Source: Saccharopolyspora hirsuta
Lineage (GTDB): Bacteria > Actinomycetota > Actinomycetes > Mycobacteriales > Pseudonocardiaceae
NCBI RefSeq assembly: GCF_008630535.1
Contig: NZ_VWPH01000015.1
Coordinates: forward strand, 177,058 to 241,057
Direction: 5' to 3'
DNA: 64,000 nucleotides
Shown here: positions 17,019-26,002 of the stretch, in pieces
How positions within the stretch are numbered: the first letter of the stretch is position 1
Layout of the letters: each line of letters begins with the position of its first letter
Made by a program: the position numbers and the translations under genes
The notes under the pieces: model-generated
Databases searched by the model: none
What the model was told of the DNA's origin: nothing
Seen by the model: the letters and a program-made list of their open reading frames with translations, nothing else

Positions 17019-18251
17019 GTGACCACCACCTCCCACCCCGCCCCGGACGTCTTCAGCCCCGGGAAGATCGGCCCGCTGACCCTGCGCAACCGCACGATCA
17101 AGGCGGCCACCTACGAAGGCCTCAGCCACCGGGGGAAGGTCACCCGGGACCTGGTCGACTTCCACGTCCGGCACGCCGCCGGTGGCGTCGGCATGACCAC
17201 GGTCGCCTACTGCGCGGTGTCCCCGGAGGGGCGCACCGACCGGCACCAGGTCCTGTGGACCCCGGAAGCGCTCCCGGGCCTGCGCAAGCTCACCGATGCC
17301 GTCCACGACCAGGGTGCTGCCGCGTCCGCGCAGATCGGCCACGCCGGACCGGTCGCCAACCCCAAGGCCAACGGCGCACCGGCTCTCGCGCCGAGCAGGC
17401 AGTTCCAGAAGACCACGCTCAGCTTCGCGCGCGAGGCGACGCCGGAGGACCTGCGCCGCGTCGTGCGGGACCACGCCAGGGCGGCGCGCATGGCGATCGA
17501 GGCCGGGTTCGACGCGGTCGAGGTGCACCTGGGCCACAACTACCTGGCCAGCTCGTTCCTGAGCCCGAAGCTCAACCGCCGCACCGATTCGCACGGCGGC
17601 GCGCTGGAGAACCGCGCGCGGCTGGCGCGGGAGGTCATGACGGCGGTGCGCGACGCGGTCGGCGACCGGATCGCGATCCTGGCCAAGCTGAACATGGACG
17701 ACGGCGTGCCGGGCGGCTTCTGGCTCGACGAGGCGATCGCGGTGGCGAGGTGGCTGGAGGCCGACGGTTCGGTCGACGCCCTGGAGATGACCGCGGGCAG
17801 CTCGCTGAGCAACCCGATGTACCTGTTCAAGGGCGATGCGCCGCTGGCGGCCTTCGCCGAGGTCATGCCCCAGCCGGTCAAGCTCGGGGTCAAGCTGTTC
17901 GGCCGCGCGGTGCTGCGCGAGTACCCCTACCAGGACGGCTACCTGCTCGAGGACGCCCGGCAGATCCGGGCCGCGGTGCGGCTGCCGATGGTCCTGCTCG
18001 GCGGCATCACGAACCGGTCGATCATGGACCGGGGGATGGCCGAGGGGTTCGAGTTCGTGGCGATGGCGCGCGCCCTGCTGCGGGAACCGGACCTGATCAA
18101 CCGCATCCGGGCGGACGCGGGCGTGCGATCGCTGTGCAACCACAACAACCGCTGCATGCCCACGAACTTCACCGGCGCGCGCTGCGTGCTGGTCGACCGC
18201 AGCAGTCCCCGGTCGGCGACCTGGGGCACCGAAACCGGATACGTCGGCTGA
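17019..18251 (+). CDS. OYE-family FMN oxidoreductase (NADH:flavin oxidoreductase)
   Basis: 410 residues from a GTG start. The TIM-barrel old yellow enzyme signatures are KIGPLTLRNRTIKAATYEG, QIGHAGPVANPKANG, HLGHNYLASSFLSPKLNRR and GGITNRSIM, with the phosphate site MARALLREPDLI. The NYL in place of HxYL is unusual for the substrate-anion pair, since Asn replaces the second His. C-terminal Cys residues (SLCNHNNRCM) sit where the larger 2,4-dienoyl-CoA reductases place FeS ligands, but only two Cys are seen. It probably reduces an enone or dienoyl substrate. It lies six bases before the acyl-CoA synthetase. Confidence 0.88.
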   Translation: MTTTSHPAPDVFSPGKIGPLTLRNRTIKAATYEGLSHRGKVTRDLVDFHVRHAAGGVGMTTVAYCAVSPEGRTDRHQVLWTPEALPGLRKLTDAVHDQGAAASAQIGHAGPVANPKANGAPALAPSRQFQKTTLSFAREATPEDLRRVVRDHARAARMAIEAGFDAVEVHLGHNYLASSFLSPKLNRRTDSHGGALENRARLAREVMTAVRDAVGDRIAILAKLNMDDGVPGGFWLDEAIAVARWLEADGSVDALEMTAGSSLSNPMYLFKGDAPLAAFAEVMPQPVKLGVKLFGRAVLREYPYQDGYLLEDARQIRAAVRLPMVLLGGITNRSIMDRGMAEGFEFVAMARALLREPDLINRIRADAGVRSLCNHNNRCMPTNFTGARCVLVDRSSPRSATWGTETGYVG

Positions 18252-18257
18252 ACCGCC

Positions 18258-19898
18258 ATGAGCAGACGTGACACGATCGCCGACCTGCTGCTGGACCGGC
18301 TGGGCGACCACCGTCCCGGCCTGCGCAGCCGGGAGCGGACCTGGACCTGGGACGAGGTGGTCCGGGACAGCGCGGCCCGCGCCGCCCGGCTGCGGCAGCT
18401 GCGCGAGGAGGACCGCCCGTTCCACGTCGGGATCCTCCTCGACAACGTCCCGGAGTTCGTCCTCTGGCTCGGTGCTGCGGCGCTCAGCGGAGCGACGGTG
18501 GTGGGCATCAACCCGACCCGCCGCGGCTCCTACCTGGAGGCGGAGGTGCGGCACACCGACCTCCAGCTGGTGGTGACCGGTACCGCGGGTTCGGAGCTCC
18601 TCGACGGCCTGGACATCGGCGTGCCGCGCGACCGCTTCCTGCTCGTCGACTCGGCGGAGCCACCGGCCCCCGCCGAGCCGTTCCGAGACCCGTCGGTCAG
18701 CGCTGCGACCCGCATGCTGCTGCTGTTCACCTCCGGCACCACGGGTGCTTCGAAAGCGGCGATCTGCTCGCAAGGACGCCTCGTCGGCTTGGCCTGCCAG
18801 AACACCGCGAAGTACCACATCGGCCGCGACGACGTCTGTTACTGCTGCATGCCGCTCTTCCACGGCAACGCCCTGATGGCGCTCTGGGCACCGGCCCTGC
18901 TCGCCGGGGCGTGCGTGGCGCTCGCGCCGAAGTTCACCGCGTCCGGGTTCCTGCCGGACGTGCGCCACTACGGCGCGACCTACTTCACCTACGTCGGCAA
19001 GGCGATCGGCTACCTGCTCGATCAGCCGGAACGCCCCGACGACGCCGACAACACGCTGACGCACGGGTTCGGCACCGAGGCCTCCCCCGAGGACCGGGCC
19101 GAGTTCCAGCGCCGCTTCGGCGCGACGCTCCACGAGGGCTACGGGTCGAGCGAAAGCGCCGGGATGATCAACCGAGCACCCGCCGGGCCGCCGTCGGCGC
19201 TGGGAGTCCCGGCGCACGCGGGTGTCCGCGTGGTCGACCCGGAAACCCGCAAGACGTGCCCGCCCGCGGAGCTCGACGAGCACGGCCGGGTGCGCAACGC
19301 GGAGGAGGCCATCGGCGAGATCGTCGACACCGAAGGTGCCGCGAAGTTCGAGGGCTACTACAAGAACCCGGCCGCCAACGCCGAGCGCGTCCGCCACGGC
19401 TGGTACTGGACCGGCGACCTCGGCTACCTCGACGGCGAGGGCTACCTGTACTTCGCCGGGCGGTCGGGCGACTGGATCCGGGTGGACGGCGAGAACATCT
19501 CCGCCCTGCTGACCGAACGGGTCCTCCGGCGGCACCCGGACATCATCGCCGCCGGGGTCTTCGCGGTGCCCGACCCGCGCTCCGGCGACCAGGTGATGGC
19601 GGCGCTGGAAACCCGCGCCCGGTTCGAGGACCTGCACCTCGCGGAGTTCCTCGCCGCGCAGGAAGACCTGGGCCCCAAGGGAGTTCCGCGCTACGTCCGG
19701 GTGTCGAGCCAGCTGCCCACCACCGGGTCGAACAAGCTCCGCAAGAAGGAGATGCAGGCCGACGGCTGGCGCACGACCGACGAGGTGCACTGGTGGCAGG
19801 GCCGGGGCACGCCGTCGTACGCGCGGATGACCGAGCAGGACAAGCAGGCCCTGCGCGAGCAGTTCGCCGCGAACGGCCGGTCGCGCTTCCTGCCCTAG
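18258..19898 (+). CDS. Acyl-CoA synthetase (FadD17-like)
   Basis: 546 residues of the adenylate-forming superfamily. The P-loop motif is LFTSGTTGASKAAI, the A5 region reads YGSSESAGMINR, and GWYWTGDLGYLD is motif A7. The hinge is AGRSGDWIRVDGENI, and the catalytic lysine motif is GSNKLRKKEM near the C-terminus. FadD17-type enzymes serve steroid side chains or long-chain acids in actinobacteria. The ATG is six bases after the OYE gene, so these are co-translated. This is probably the entry enzyme for the acids handled by the upstream dehydrogenases. Confidence 0.9.
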   Translation: MSRRDTIADLLLDRLGDHRPGLRSRERTWTWDEVVRDSAARAARLRQLREEDRPFHVGILLDNVPEFVLWLGAAALSGATVVGINPTRRGSYLEAEVRHTDLQLVVTGTAGSELLDGLDIGVPRDRFLLVDSAEPPAPAEPFRDPSVSAATRMLLLFTSGTTGASKAAICSQGRLVGLACQNTAKYHIGRDDVCYCCMPLFHGNALMALWAPALLAGACVALAPKFTASGFLPDVRHYGATYFTYVGKAIGYLLDQPERPDDADNTLTHGFGTEASPEDRAEFQRRFGATLHEGYGSSESAGMINRAPAGPPSALGVPAHAGVRVVDPETRKTCPPAELDEHGRVRNAEEAIGEIVDTEGAAKFEGYYKNPAANAERVRHGWYWTGDLGYLDGEGYLYFAGRSGDWIRVDGENISALLTERVLRRHPDIIAAGVFAVPDPRSGDQVMAALETRARFEDLHLAEFLAAQEDLGPKGVPRYVRVSSQLPTTGSNKLRKKEMQADGWRTTDEVHWWQGRGTPSYARMTEQDKQALREQFAANGRSRFLP

Positions 19899-19910
19899 GA
19901 CACTTCTTGC

Positions 19911-19926
19911 CCAAGCATTTGCTTGG
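19911..19926. promoter_or_regulatory. Palindrome CCAAGCA-TT-TGCTTGG
   Basis: Perfect 7-bp arms with a two-base centre, 39 bases upstream of the SDR start at 19965 and 13 bases after the synthetase stop. The size and symmetry suit a TetR dimer. The TetR encoded at 12507 is one candidate, but this is inferred. Confidence 0.65.
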
Positions 19927-19964
19927 TAACCTGGTGGGCGGGTCTCGACCACCGGAGGAAACGC

Positions 19965-20726
19965 ATGGCGGTTCAGCTGGACATGACGGGCCGGGTCGCC
20001 CTGGTCACCGGGGGCACCAAGGGCATCGGCCGGGCCATCGCCGCCGCCTTCGCGGCGGCCGGAGCGCAGGTGGTCACCTGCGCGCGCTCCGAAGTGGACG
20101 ATCCGGAGCCGGGCACGACGCACCTGCGCTGCGACGTCCGCGACCCGGATTCGGTCCGCGAGATGGTGGACCGCCTGCTGGCCCAGCACGGCCGCCTCGA
20201 CGTGGCGGTCAACAACGCCGGGGGAGCGCCGTACGCGATGGCGGCGGACGCCTCACCGCGCTTCCACGACAAGATCTTCGCCCTGAACCTCTCCGGCCCG
20301 CTGCTCGTCGCCCAAGCCGCGAACGCGGCGATGCAGCAGCAGGAAACAGGTGGCGCGATCGTGAACATCTCCTCGGTCAGCGCCCTGCGCCCGTCACCGG
20401 GCACAGCGGCCTACGGAGCGGCCAAAGCGGGCCTGGACTCCCTGACCCGCTCCCTGGCGGTGGAGTGGGCGCCGAAGGTGCGCCTGAACTCGATCAACGT
20501 CGGCCTGTGCCGCACCGAGCTGACCGGCGACCACTACGGCGGGGACGAAACCGTCGCAGCGATCGAGCGAACCATCCCGCTCGGCCGGATGGCCCGCCCG
20601 CAGGAGATCGCCAACGTGGCCCTCTTCCTGGCCTCCGACCTGGCCTCCTACGTGAGCGGAGCAGCGGTGGAGTGCCACGGAGGAGGAGAACCCCCGATCT
20701 TCCTCACCGCCACCCAGAACTCCTGA
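19965..20726 (+). CDS. SDR family oxidoreductase
   Basis: 253 residues, ATG preceded by GGAGGAA. The cofactor motif is TGGTKGIGRAIAAA, then VNNAGGAPYAMA, a Ser pair in NISSVSALR and YGAAKAGLDSLTR with catalytic Tyr and Lys. The Arg in CARSEVDD after strand 2 suggests NADP. It is preceded by its own palindrome and so is probably a separate transcription unit within the lipid locus. Short-chain alcohols or 3-hydroxyacyl-CoA are typical substrates. Confidence 0.9.
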   Translation: MAVQLDMTGRVALVTGGTKGIGRAIAAAFAAAGAQVVTCARSEVDDPEPGTTHLRCDVRDPDSVREMVDRLLAQHGRLDVAVNNAGGAPYAMAADASPRFHDKIFALNLSGPLLVAQAANAAMQQQETGGAIVNISSVSALRPSPGTAAYGAAKAGLDSLTRSLAVEWAPKVRLNSINVGLCRTELTGDHYGGDETVAAIERTIPLGRMARPQEIANVALFLASDLASYVSGAAVECHGGGEPPIFLTATQNS

Positions 20727-20732
20727 CCGGGG

Positions 20733-21605
20733 TCACCCGGAAGATCGACCCGCACCACACCGCCACGCGGCGTACGTGCGGGCGAGTTGGGCCCGGCCCG
20801 GTGCGCCGGAAATGTCACCGGTGGCGGCCCAGTATCCCCACAGACCCGCTATGTGCATCGCGAAAGCCGTGAGGTGTTCGCCATCGGTGAAGTGCACCAG
20901 GTGGGCTCGCGCCCATCGTTCTGCCTCGCCGGGGTGGTGACCGGCTTCGATGAGCCGCAGCACGATGAACGCCGCATCGACCCACGGGGCACCGCAGCCG
21001 GGGTAGCCCCAGTCGATCACGCGGACCTCATCGTGGTCGATGAGGAACTGCTCGCCGTGCAGATCGGTGTGTGCGAGTCGGTCGCCGCGGGCGAGTTCGG
21101 GGAAGGTCCGCGCCCACCGCGTGGCAGCGTCGACGTCCCACCCGTCCACTACGTCGGGAGCTGCGATGGCGAGCTTGTGCCACCAGTCGGTCACGCTCCA
21201 CCGATCACGAAGCGGGCGCAGGCTCCCACCCGGTTGCGTCCCGATGCGGTTGACCGCCTCGGCGACGAGCGCCAAGTCCGGTGAGCCCGGTGCGAGGCTG
21301 GCAGCCCGGCCGGTGACGTGCTCGAAGCCGACGACCAGCCACTCCTCGACGTCCTCCGCGAACAGCACGCCCGGGGACAAGCCGCCGGTGAGCGGCGCGG
21401 CGATCGTTTCGTTGCGGAGCCAGCGCATCCGCCGCGACACACCGCGCACGCCTTTCAGGAACACGGGAAGGGCGGTGTCGCGGTGCAGAACTGCGGCGAT
21501 GTCGCTGTTCTGCCCACCGCGGACCGCGGCAGCGGCCGAGATGGGGCCGACGTGGCCCTGCACGGCGTCCTGCACCGATGCGGGTAGGTCGTTCCAGCTG
21601 ATCAC
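20733..21605 (-). CDS. Aminoglycoside phosphotransferase (APH)-fold protein
   Basis: 290 residues of the protein-kinase-like APH family. The GTG at 21605 follows GGGGA. The N-lobe has FLKGVRGVSRRMRWLRNE with the ATP lysine, and the catalytic loop is HTDLHGEQFLI with Asp and downstream VIDWGYPG holding the metal-binding Asp. The C-terminus continues with WVDAAFIVLRLIEAGH. Such proteins are often not drug-resistance enzymes. This one is paired (17-base gap) with a small Cys-tailed protein and is divergent from an XRE regulator, a cassette that recurs in actinomycetes. Its substrate is unknown. Confidence 0.82.
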   Translation of the reverse strand: MISWNDLPASVQDAVQGHVGPISAAAAVRGGQNSDIAAVLHRDTALPVFLKGVRGVSRRMRWLRNETIAAPLTGGLSPGVLFAEDVEEWLVVGFEHVTGRAASLAPGSPDLALVAEAVNRIGTQPGGSLRPLRDRWSVTDWWHKLAIAAPDVVDGWDVDAATRWARTFPELARGDRLAHTDLHGEQFLIDHDEVRVIDWGYPGCGAPWVDAAFIVLRLIEAGHHPGEAERWARAHLVHFTDGEHLTAFAMHIAGLWGYWAATGDISGAPGRAQLARTYAAWRCGAGRSSG

Positions 21606-21622
21606 GTCGGTCCCCTGTTCGG

Positions 21623-22117
21623 CTACGCGGTGCGGTTCTCGGTGTTCTCGTTGCCGTCGACGCCGGACGCGGCGCAGTTGCCGTCTTCGTGGCAGGTGCC
21701 GCAACTGTAAGCATCCGAGGTCCACAGCTCTGGGTCGACGATGTACCCCGCGCGTCGGATCGCGTCGACGGTGCAGTCCCGGACGCTGGCCGGGTTCTTC
21801 GAGTGCTCGGGTGCGCCGGGCACGTCTTGCGGAACGTGGTGGATGAACCGTCCCGCCACGCGGTGGCAGAAGGCCTCGTATTCAAGGGTGTACAGGATGA
21901 ACGCGTGCCATCCGATGTCCACCGGTTTGGACGGGGCGAGGCGGTTGCCGGGGAATCGCGCGCATGCTCCGAGGAACGCAAGTGCCTGGTCCACGATCTG
22001 GGCGGCGAATCCGAGTTCGACGTTCTCGTCGATGGTGATGCGATGGCAGAGCCGGTCGAACAGTTCTGCGGAGATGAGCGTTCGAGCGGGTGCGCAGTCG
22101 GGGATGACTTCGGTCAT
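21623..22117 (-). CDS. Hypothetical protein with Cys-rich C-terminal tail
   Basis: 164 residues, ATG preceded by GGAGGT. Residues 20-115 form one conserved-looking domain with the pattern DIGWHAFILYTLEYEAFC and GRFIHHVPQDVPG, reminiscent of glycine-rich-domain (DUF1399-like) proteins, whose D..WH...L..Y..FC signature it shares. After residue 120 comes a linker and then a tail, SCGTCHEDGNCAASG, followed by an acidic end. The tail has three Cys in eleven residues. It could bind metal or be a substrate for modification. It sits between an APH-fold gene and a divergent XRE regulator. I do not know its function. Confidence 0.65.
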   Translation of the reverse strand: MTEVIPDCAPARTLISAELFDRLCHRITIDENVELGFAAQIVDQALAFLGACARFPGNRLAPSKPVDIGWHAFILYTLEYEAFCHRVAGRFIHHVPQDVPGAPEHSKNPASVRDCTVDAIRRAGYIVDPELWTSDAYSCGTCHEDGNCAASGVDGNENTENRTA

Positions 22118-22226
22118 GTGCTTACCTCCTCGGCTTGTCCTGGACGTCGAGCGGGTGTGGATGATGTGCGCCGACGACATGACTTTCCGGCGCGAGGTGG
22201 AGTCTGGAAACGACGGACCGGATTGC

Positions 22227-22247
22227 GATATGCGTCCGAGGCATATC
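22227..22247. promoter_or_regulatory. Dyad GATATGC-N7-GCATATC
   Basis: Perfect 7-bp arms with a 7-bp spacer lie in the divergent region between the Cys-tailed protein (start 22117) and the XRE regulator (start 22309). This is a likely operator for the XRE protein, controlling both directions. Confidence 0.65.
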
Positions 22248-22308
22248 CGTGCGTGACAGCCCGTCGTGCTCCCTACACTTTGCCGTGAAACTGGCCGGAT
22301 GAGGTGAA

Positions 22309-23685
22309 ATGGGCGCGACAGGCCGACGCTCGTGCGAGGGGTGCGGTGCAGGGTTGGCCAACGACAACCCGGGCACCCTCTGCAGTCCCTGCTCGCGTCG
22401 ATTCGGTCGTCCAGGAATGCGCCGACCAACTGCGAAGGACGATGAGTTCTGGCGGCGCCCTGCGGTGACCGAGGCCCTGAGGTCGCGGCATTTCGGGCAG
22501 TTCCTCCACGCCTACCGGCACGAACACCGGCCCGCGCTGACCCAAGCCGAGGTCGGGCGCTGGCTTCACCTGACCCAGGCGCAGGTCAGCCGACTTGAAC
22601 GGTCGGCGAGCCCGCCGAGCGATCTCGCCAAACTGACCGCGTGGGCCACGACGCTGCACGTTCCCGAACGAGTGCTGTGGTTCAAACTGCCCGAAAGCGC
22701 CCCCGCGAAGCCCCGTGCGACGACGGGGTTCGGCTGGTTCAGTGTGCGAAGTCGACCTCCGCGAAGCGGGTCGGTCGGTCTGCCCGATCCGATCGACGTC
22801 GATTCGCTCCGGGACATGACGACGACATTTCGCCAGCTGGACAACCGTTTCGGTGGCGGGCACGCACGGGCGATGGTCAGCACCTACCTGGTCGAAGAGG
22901 TTGCGCCCGCACTGCACCGGTCTCGAACCGGTGCCGCTCTTCAGGAGTTCGTCGTCGCGGTTGCCGAGCTGAACCAGCTCGCCGGTTGGATGGCCTACGA
23001 CGTCGGTGACACGATGAACGGTCGACGGCACCTCCACCGCGCGCTGCAGCTGTGCCAGAAGGCGGGGGACTCGGCGTTGGCCGCGGAGATGCTCGCGGGC
23101 ATGAGCCACCAGGCAGCGCACGCCGGAAACGGCCCCGTCTCGGTCAGCCTGGCGCAAGCCGCGCGCGACACCGCCTCCGGAACCGGACTGGCTGCCCTGG
23201 TGTCCGAAACCGCTGTGATGGAGGCTCATGGGCTCGCGCTGCTGCGGGAGAAGCGGGCCAGCATCGCGGCACTTCGCGAGGCGGAGCAGGCCTACACCCG
23301 CGCGCCCGAGCAGGACAGGCCGACGTGGCTGGCGTACTACGACGAGGCCTACCTCGCCGCGAAGATGGCCCACTGCCTGCGCGAGCTCGGGGAGCTGGAG
23401 CAAGCGGAACGATTCGCTCGTCGCTCCTTGGAGATGACTGCGGGCTACGAACGAGGAAGGCTGTTCAACACCGCGCTGCTCGCTTCGATTCTGGCGGACC
23501 TCCGCGAAGTCGAACAAGCTTGTGCAGTCGGACGTGAAGCGTTGCGCCTCGCCAGCAGCCTGAAGTCCGCTCGGACGGTCGGGTATCTGCGGGATTTCGC
23601 GCGGCGACTTCAGCGCCACGATTCGCTTCCCGTCGTGGCCGAACTCGGTGAGGAACTCCGAGCGGCCGGGATTCTGGAACGCTAG
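22309..23685 (+). CDS. XRE-family regulator with zinc ribbon and TPR-like region
   Basis: 458 residues. An N-terminal zinc ribbon (CEGCGAGL and LCSPCSRRFG) is followed by an HTH of the XRE type (LTQAEVGRWLHLTQAQVSRLE) at about residues 75-100. The remaining 330 residues are helical repeats of TPR type (RHLHRALQLCQKAGDSALA, EQAERFARRSLEMTAG), which usually bind a peptide or small signal. The gene is divergent from the Cys-tail/APH pair across a perfect dyad. Its stop overlaps the convergent Nudix gene by four bases. Confidence 0.85.
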   Translation: MGATGRRSCEGCGAGLANDNPGTLCSPCSRRFGRPGMRRPTAKDDEFWRRPAVTEALRSRHFGQFLHAYRHEHRPALTQAEVGRWLHLTQAQVSRLERSASPPSDLAKLTAWATTLHVPERVLWFKLPESAPAKPRATTGFGWFSVRSRPPRSGSVGLPDPIDVDSLRDMTTTFRQLDNRFGGGHARAMVSTYLVEEVAPALHRSRTGAALQEFVVAVAELNQLAGWMAYDVGDTMNGRRHLHRALQLCQKAGDSALAAEMLAGMSHQAAHAGNGPVSVSLAQAARDTASGTGLAALVSETAVMEAHGLALLREKRASIAALREAEQAYTRAPEQDRPTWLAYYDEAYLAAKMAHCLRELGELEQAERFARRSLEMTAGYERGRLFNTALLASILADLREVEQACAVGREALRLASSLKSARTVGYLRDFARRLQRHDSLPVVAELGEELRAAGILER

Positions 23686-24212
23686 CCCTTCCGGGTGGCC
23701 AGGAGTTTGAAAAGCGCTACCTGCGCCGCTGCCCCGGGGATCTCGCCCCGCTCGATGCGCTCCGGGATCTCGGCCAGCGGTATCCAGGCGACGCGGGCGG
23801 TCTCGTTGATGTCGGCGGCCCGGCCGGTGTCCTCAGCGCCTTCGGCGAGGAACAGGAGGTTCTCGAAGTCCGCGCTGCCGGTGATCGGCTGGAAGGTCCC
23901 GAACGGTTCGATCGACAGCGGACGCCAGCCCGTCTCCTCCTCGACTTCCCGCACTGCGGTCAGCTCCGGGGCCTCGTCCGGGTCGACGTAACCACCGGGC
24001 AGCTCCCAAACCCACTGGTCGAGGATGAACCGGTGCCGGTAGATCAGCAGGACGTGGTCGTCGTCGACAACCACGGTCATGGCCGCTTTGGGCATCCGGA
24101 GGACGTACTGCTCGAACCGGACGCCGTCGGGAAGCTCCACCGAGGCGATGCTCAGCTTGAGACGCCGCGTGTCGTCAACGAGCTTTTCGCCGTGGATCGT
24201 CCACGTGGTCAT
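23682..24212 (-). CDS. Nudix hydrolase (ADP-ribose pyrophosphatase-like)
   Basis: 176 residues. The Nudix box G-x5-E-x7-REVEEETGW is complete at GGYVDPDEAPELTAVREVEE, and the strand before it (DQWVWELPGG) has the ADP-ribose pyrophosphatase look (E-L-P-G-G). It would cleave a nucleoside diphosphate linked to another group. The start ATG at 24212 lies after a short spacer. It converges on the XRE gene with overlapping stops (CTAG shared). Confidence 0.9.
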   Translation of the reverse strand: MTTWTIHGEKLVDDTRRLKLSIASVELPDGVRFEQYVLRMPKAAMTVVVDDDHVLLIYRHRFILDQWVWELPGGYVDPDEAPELTAVREVEEETGWRPLSIEPFGTFQPITGSADFENLLFLAEGAEDTGRAADINETARVAWIPLAEIPERIERGEIPGAAAQVALFKLLATRKG

Positions 24213-24318
24213 CGTGCCGTCGTTCGTCTCCTGAGCCACGCTGCGGAACGCTACCGGAACGCACCGTGCACTCGTGAGTCGCAACGAACGGACAGCAGCT
24301 GTGATGCTCCGCCCAGAT

Positions 24319-24353
24319 CCGGGACGCGGCCTCGCGCGGAGGCCACGTCCCGG
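24319..24353 (-). terminator. GC hairpin downstream of MFS gene
   Basis: CCGGGACGCGGCCTC pairs with GAGGCCACGTCCCGG (one mismatch in 15 bp, loop GCGCG). It begins eight bases past the stop of the MFS transporter read on the minus strand. No T tract. Confidence 0.7.
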
Positions 24354-24361
24354 AGGAGTCG

Positions 24362-26002
24362 TCAGGTGGTCGGGGTGTCGTCGCCCGCAGCGACGGGTTC
24401 CGCCGTCTTGGCCTTGCGCTGTTCGGCTTCGAGGCGTTCCGCCTCTTCGCCGCCGATCGCTTCGCCTCGGTCGACCAGGCCCGCCACGTCCGAGAGCGGG
24501 ATCTGCTTGAGGACCAGGGCGAGCAGGAAGGCGATGCCGATGAACGGCAGGAGGTACCAGAAGACCGGGGCCAGGGCGTCGGCGTAGGCCGTGACCACGC
24601 CGTCGCGGATCGGTTCGGGCAGCTGGCTCAGCGTCTTCGGGTCGAGGGTCGCGGTGGCGGTCGAAGCATCGGCCGCCGACGCCCCCGCCCCGGTGAAGAC
24701 CGCGGTGAGGTTCTCCGTGAGGCGGGTGGTGAAGATCGTGCCGAACACCGCCACGCCGAGCGCGGCGCCCACCTCGCGGAAGTAGTTGTTGGTGCTGGTC
24801 GCGGTGCCGATCATGGCCGCCGGGACCGCGTTCTGCACCACCAGCACGACCACCTGCATGATCAGGCCGAGGCCCGCGCCGAAGACGAACAGGAACACGC
24901 AGATCAGCCAGATCGGGGTGTCCGCGGCCAGCGTGGTCATCATGACCATCGCCGCGCCGGTGATGATGGTGCCGAGGATCGGGTAGATCCGGTAGCGCCC
25001 GGTCTTGGTGATCATGCCGCCGGAGGCGATCGAGGTGCCGAGCAGGCCCACCATCATCGGCAGCAGCAGCAGGCCGGAGACGGCCGCCGAGGTGCCCGAG
25101 GACATCTGCAGGAACGTCGGCAGGAAGCCGATCGCGGCGAACATGCCCAGCCCCAGCGTGAGGCCGATCGCGGTGGCGTTGATGAAGATCGGGTTGCGGA
25201 ACAGGCTCAGCGGGATGATCGGGTCCGCGGCGCGGGCCTCGGTGATCACGAACGCGACGGCCGAGGCCAGCAGTCCGGCGCCCCAGGCCCAGGTCTCGGG
25301 CGCGGTCCAGCCGTGCGCCTTGTCGCCGCCGAAGTCGGTGAAGAAGATCAGGCAGGTCGTGGCCAGCGAGAGGAACAGGACGCCGAGCAGGTCGATCGGC
25401 TGGGAGGCCTTCTTGTTCGGCAGGGTCAGCGCCACCAGCGCGATGATGAACGCGCCGATGCCGATCGGGATGTTGATGTAGAACGCCCACTGCCAGCTCA
25501 GGTGGTCGACGAAGAACCCGCCGAGCAGCGGACCGCCGACGGCCGACAGGCCGAAGATGCCGCCGAGCGGGCCGAGGTACTTGCCGCGCTCGCTGGCCGG
25601 GACGATGTCGGCGATGATCGCCTGCGACAGGATCATGAGCCCGCCGCCGCCCAGGCCCTGCATGGCCCGGAACACGACGAACGCCCAGAAGTCGGTGGCG
25701 AAGGCGCACCCCACCGAGGCGAGGGTGAACAGGGCGATCGCCACCAGGAACAACCGGCGGCGGCCGAGGACGTCGCCGAACTTGCCGTAGATCGGCATCA
25801 CGATGGTGGTCGCCAGCAGGTAGGCGGTGGTGATCCACACCTGGTGCTCGACGCCGCCGAGATCACCGACGATCGTCGGCAGGGCGGTCGAGACGATCGT
25901 CTGGTCCAGGCTGGCGAGCAGCATGCCCGCGATGAGCGCGCTGAAGATGATCCAGATCCGCCGCTGGGTCAGCAGCAGCGGGGCGGGAGCGGTCGTGGTC
26001 AT
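24362..26002 (-). CDS. DHA2 (14-TM) MFS multidrug efflux transporter
   Basis: 546 residues with about 14 hydrophobic segments. The N-terminal LDQTIVSTALPTIVGDL is the DHA2 motif D1. Motif A is YGKFGDVLGRRRLF between TM2 and TM3, and motif C appears as GLSAVGGPLLGGF in TM5. EmrB/QacA-type transporters export hydrophobic cations and antibiotics using the proton gradient. The ATG overlaps the TetR stop by four bases, so the repressor and pump are co-transcribed. The C-terminal tail is charged and cytoplasmic. Confidence 0.93.
   Translation of the reverse strand: MTTTAPAPLLLTQRRIWIIFSALIAGMLLASLDQTIVSTALPTIVGDLGGVEHQVWITTAYLLATTIVMPIYGKFGDVLGRRRLFLVAIALFTLASVGCAFATDFWAFVVFRAMQGLGGGGLMILSQAIIADIVPASERGKYLGPLGGIFGLSAVGGPLLGGFFVDHLSWQWAFYINIPIGIGAFIIALVALTLPNKKASQPIDLLGVLFLSLATTCLIFFTDFGGDKAHGWTAPETWAWGAGLLASAVAFVITEARAADPIIPLSLFRNPIFINATAIGLTLGLGMFAAIGFLPTFLQMSSGTSAAVSGLLLLPMMVGLLGTSIASGGMITKTGRYRIYPILGTIITGAAMVMMTTLAADTPIWLICVFLFVFGAGLGLIMQVVVLVVQNAVPAAMIGTATSTNNYFREVGAALGVAVFGTIFTTRLTENLTAVFTGAGASAADASTATATLDPKTLSQLPEPIRDGVVTAYADALAPVFWYLLPFIGIAFLLALVLKQIPLSDVAGLVDRGEAIGGEEAERLEAEQRKAKTAEPVAAGDDTPTT

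Noticed and set aside
20733..21605. Calling the APH-fold gene an aminoglycoside resistance gene
   Set aside because: The fold is shared by many kinases; there is no resistance context, and the pairing with a Cys-tailed protein suggests another substrate.
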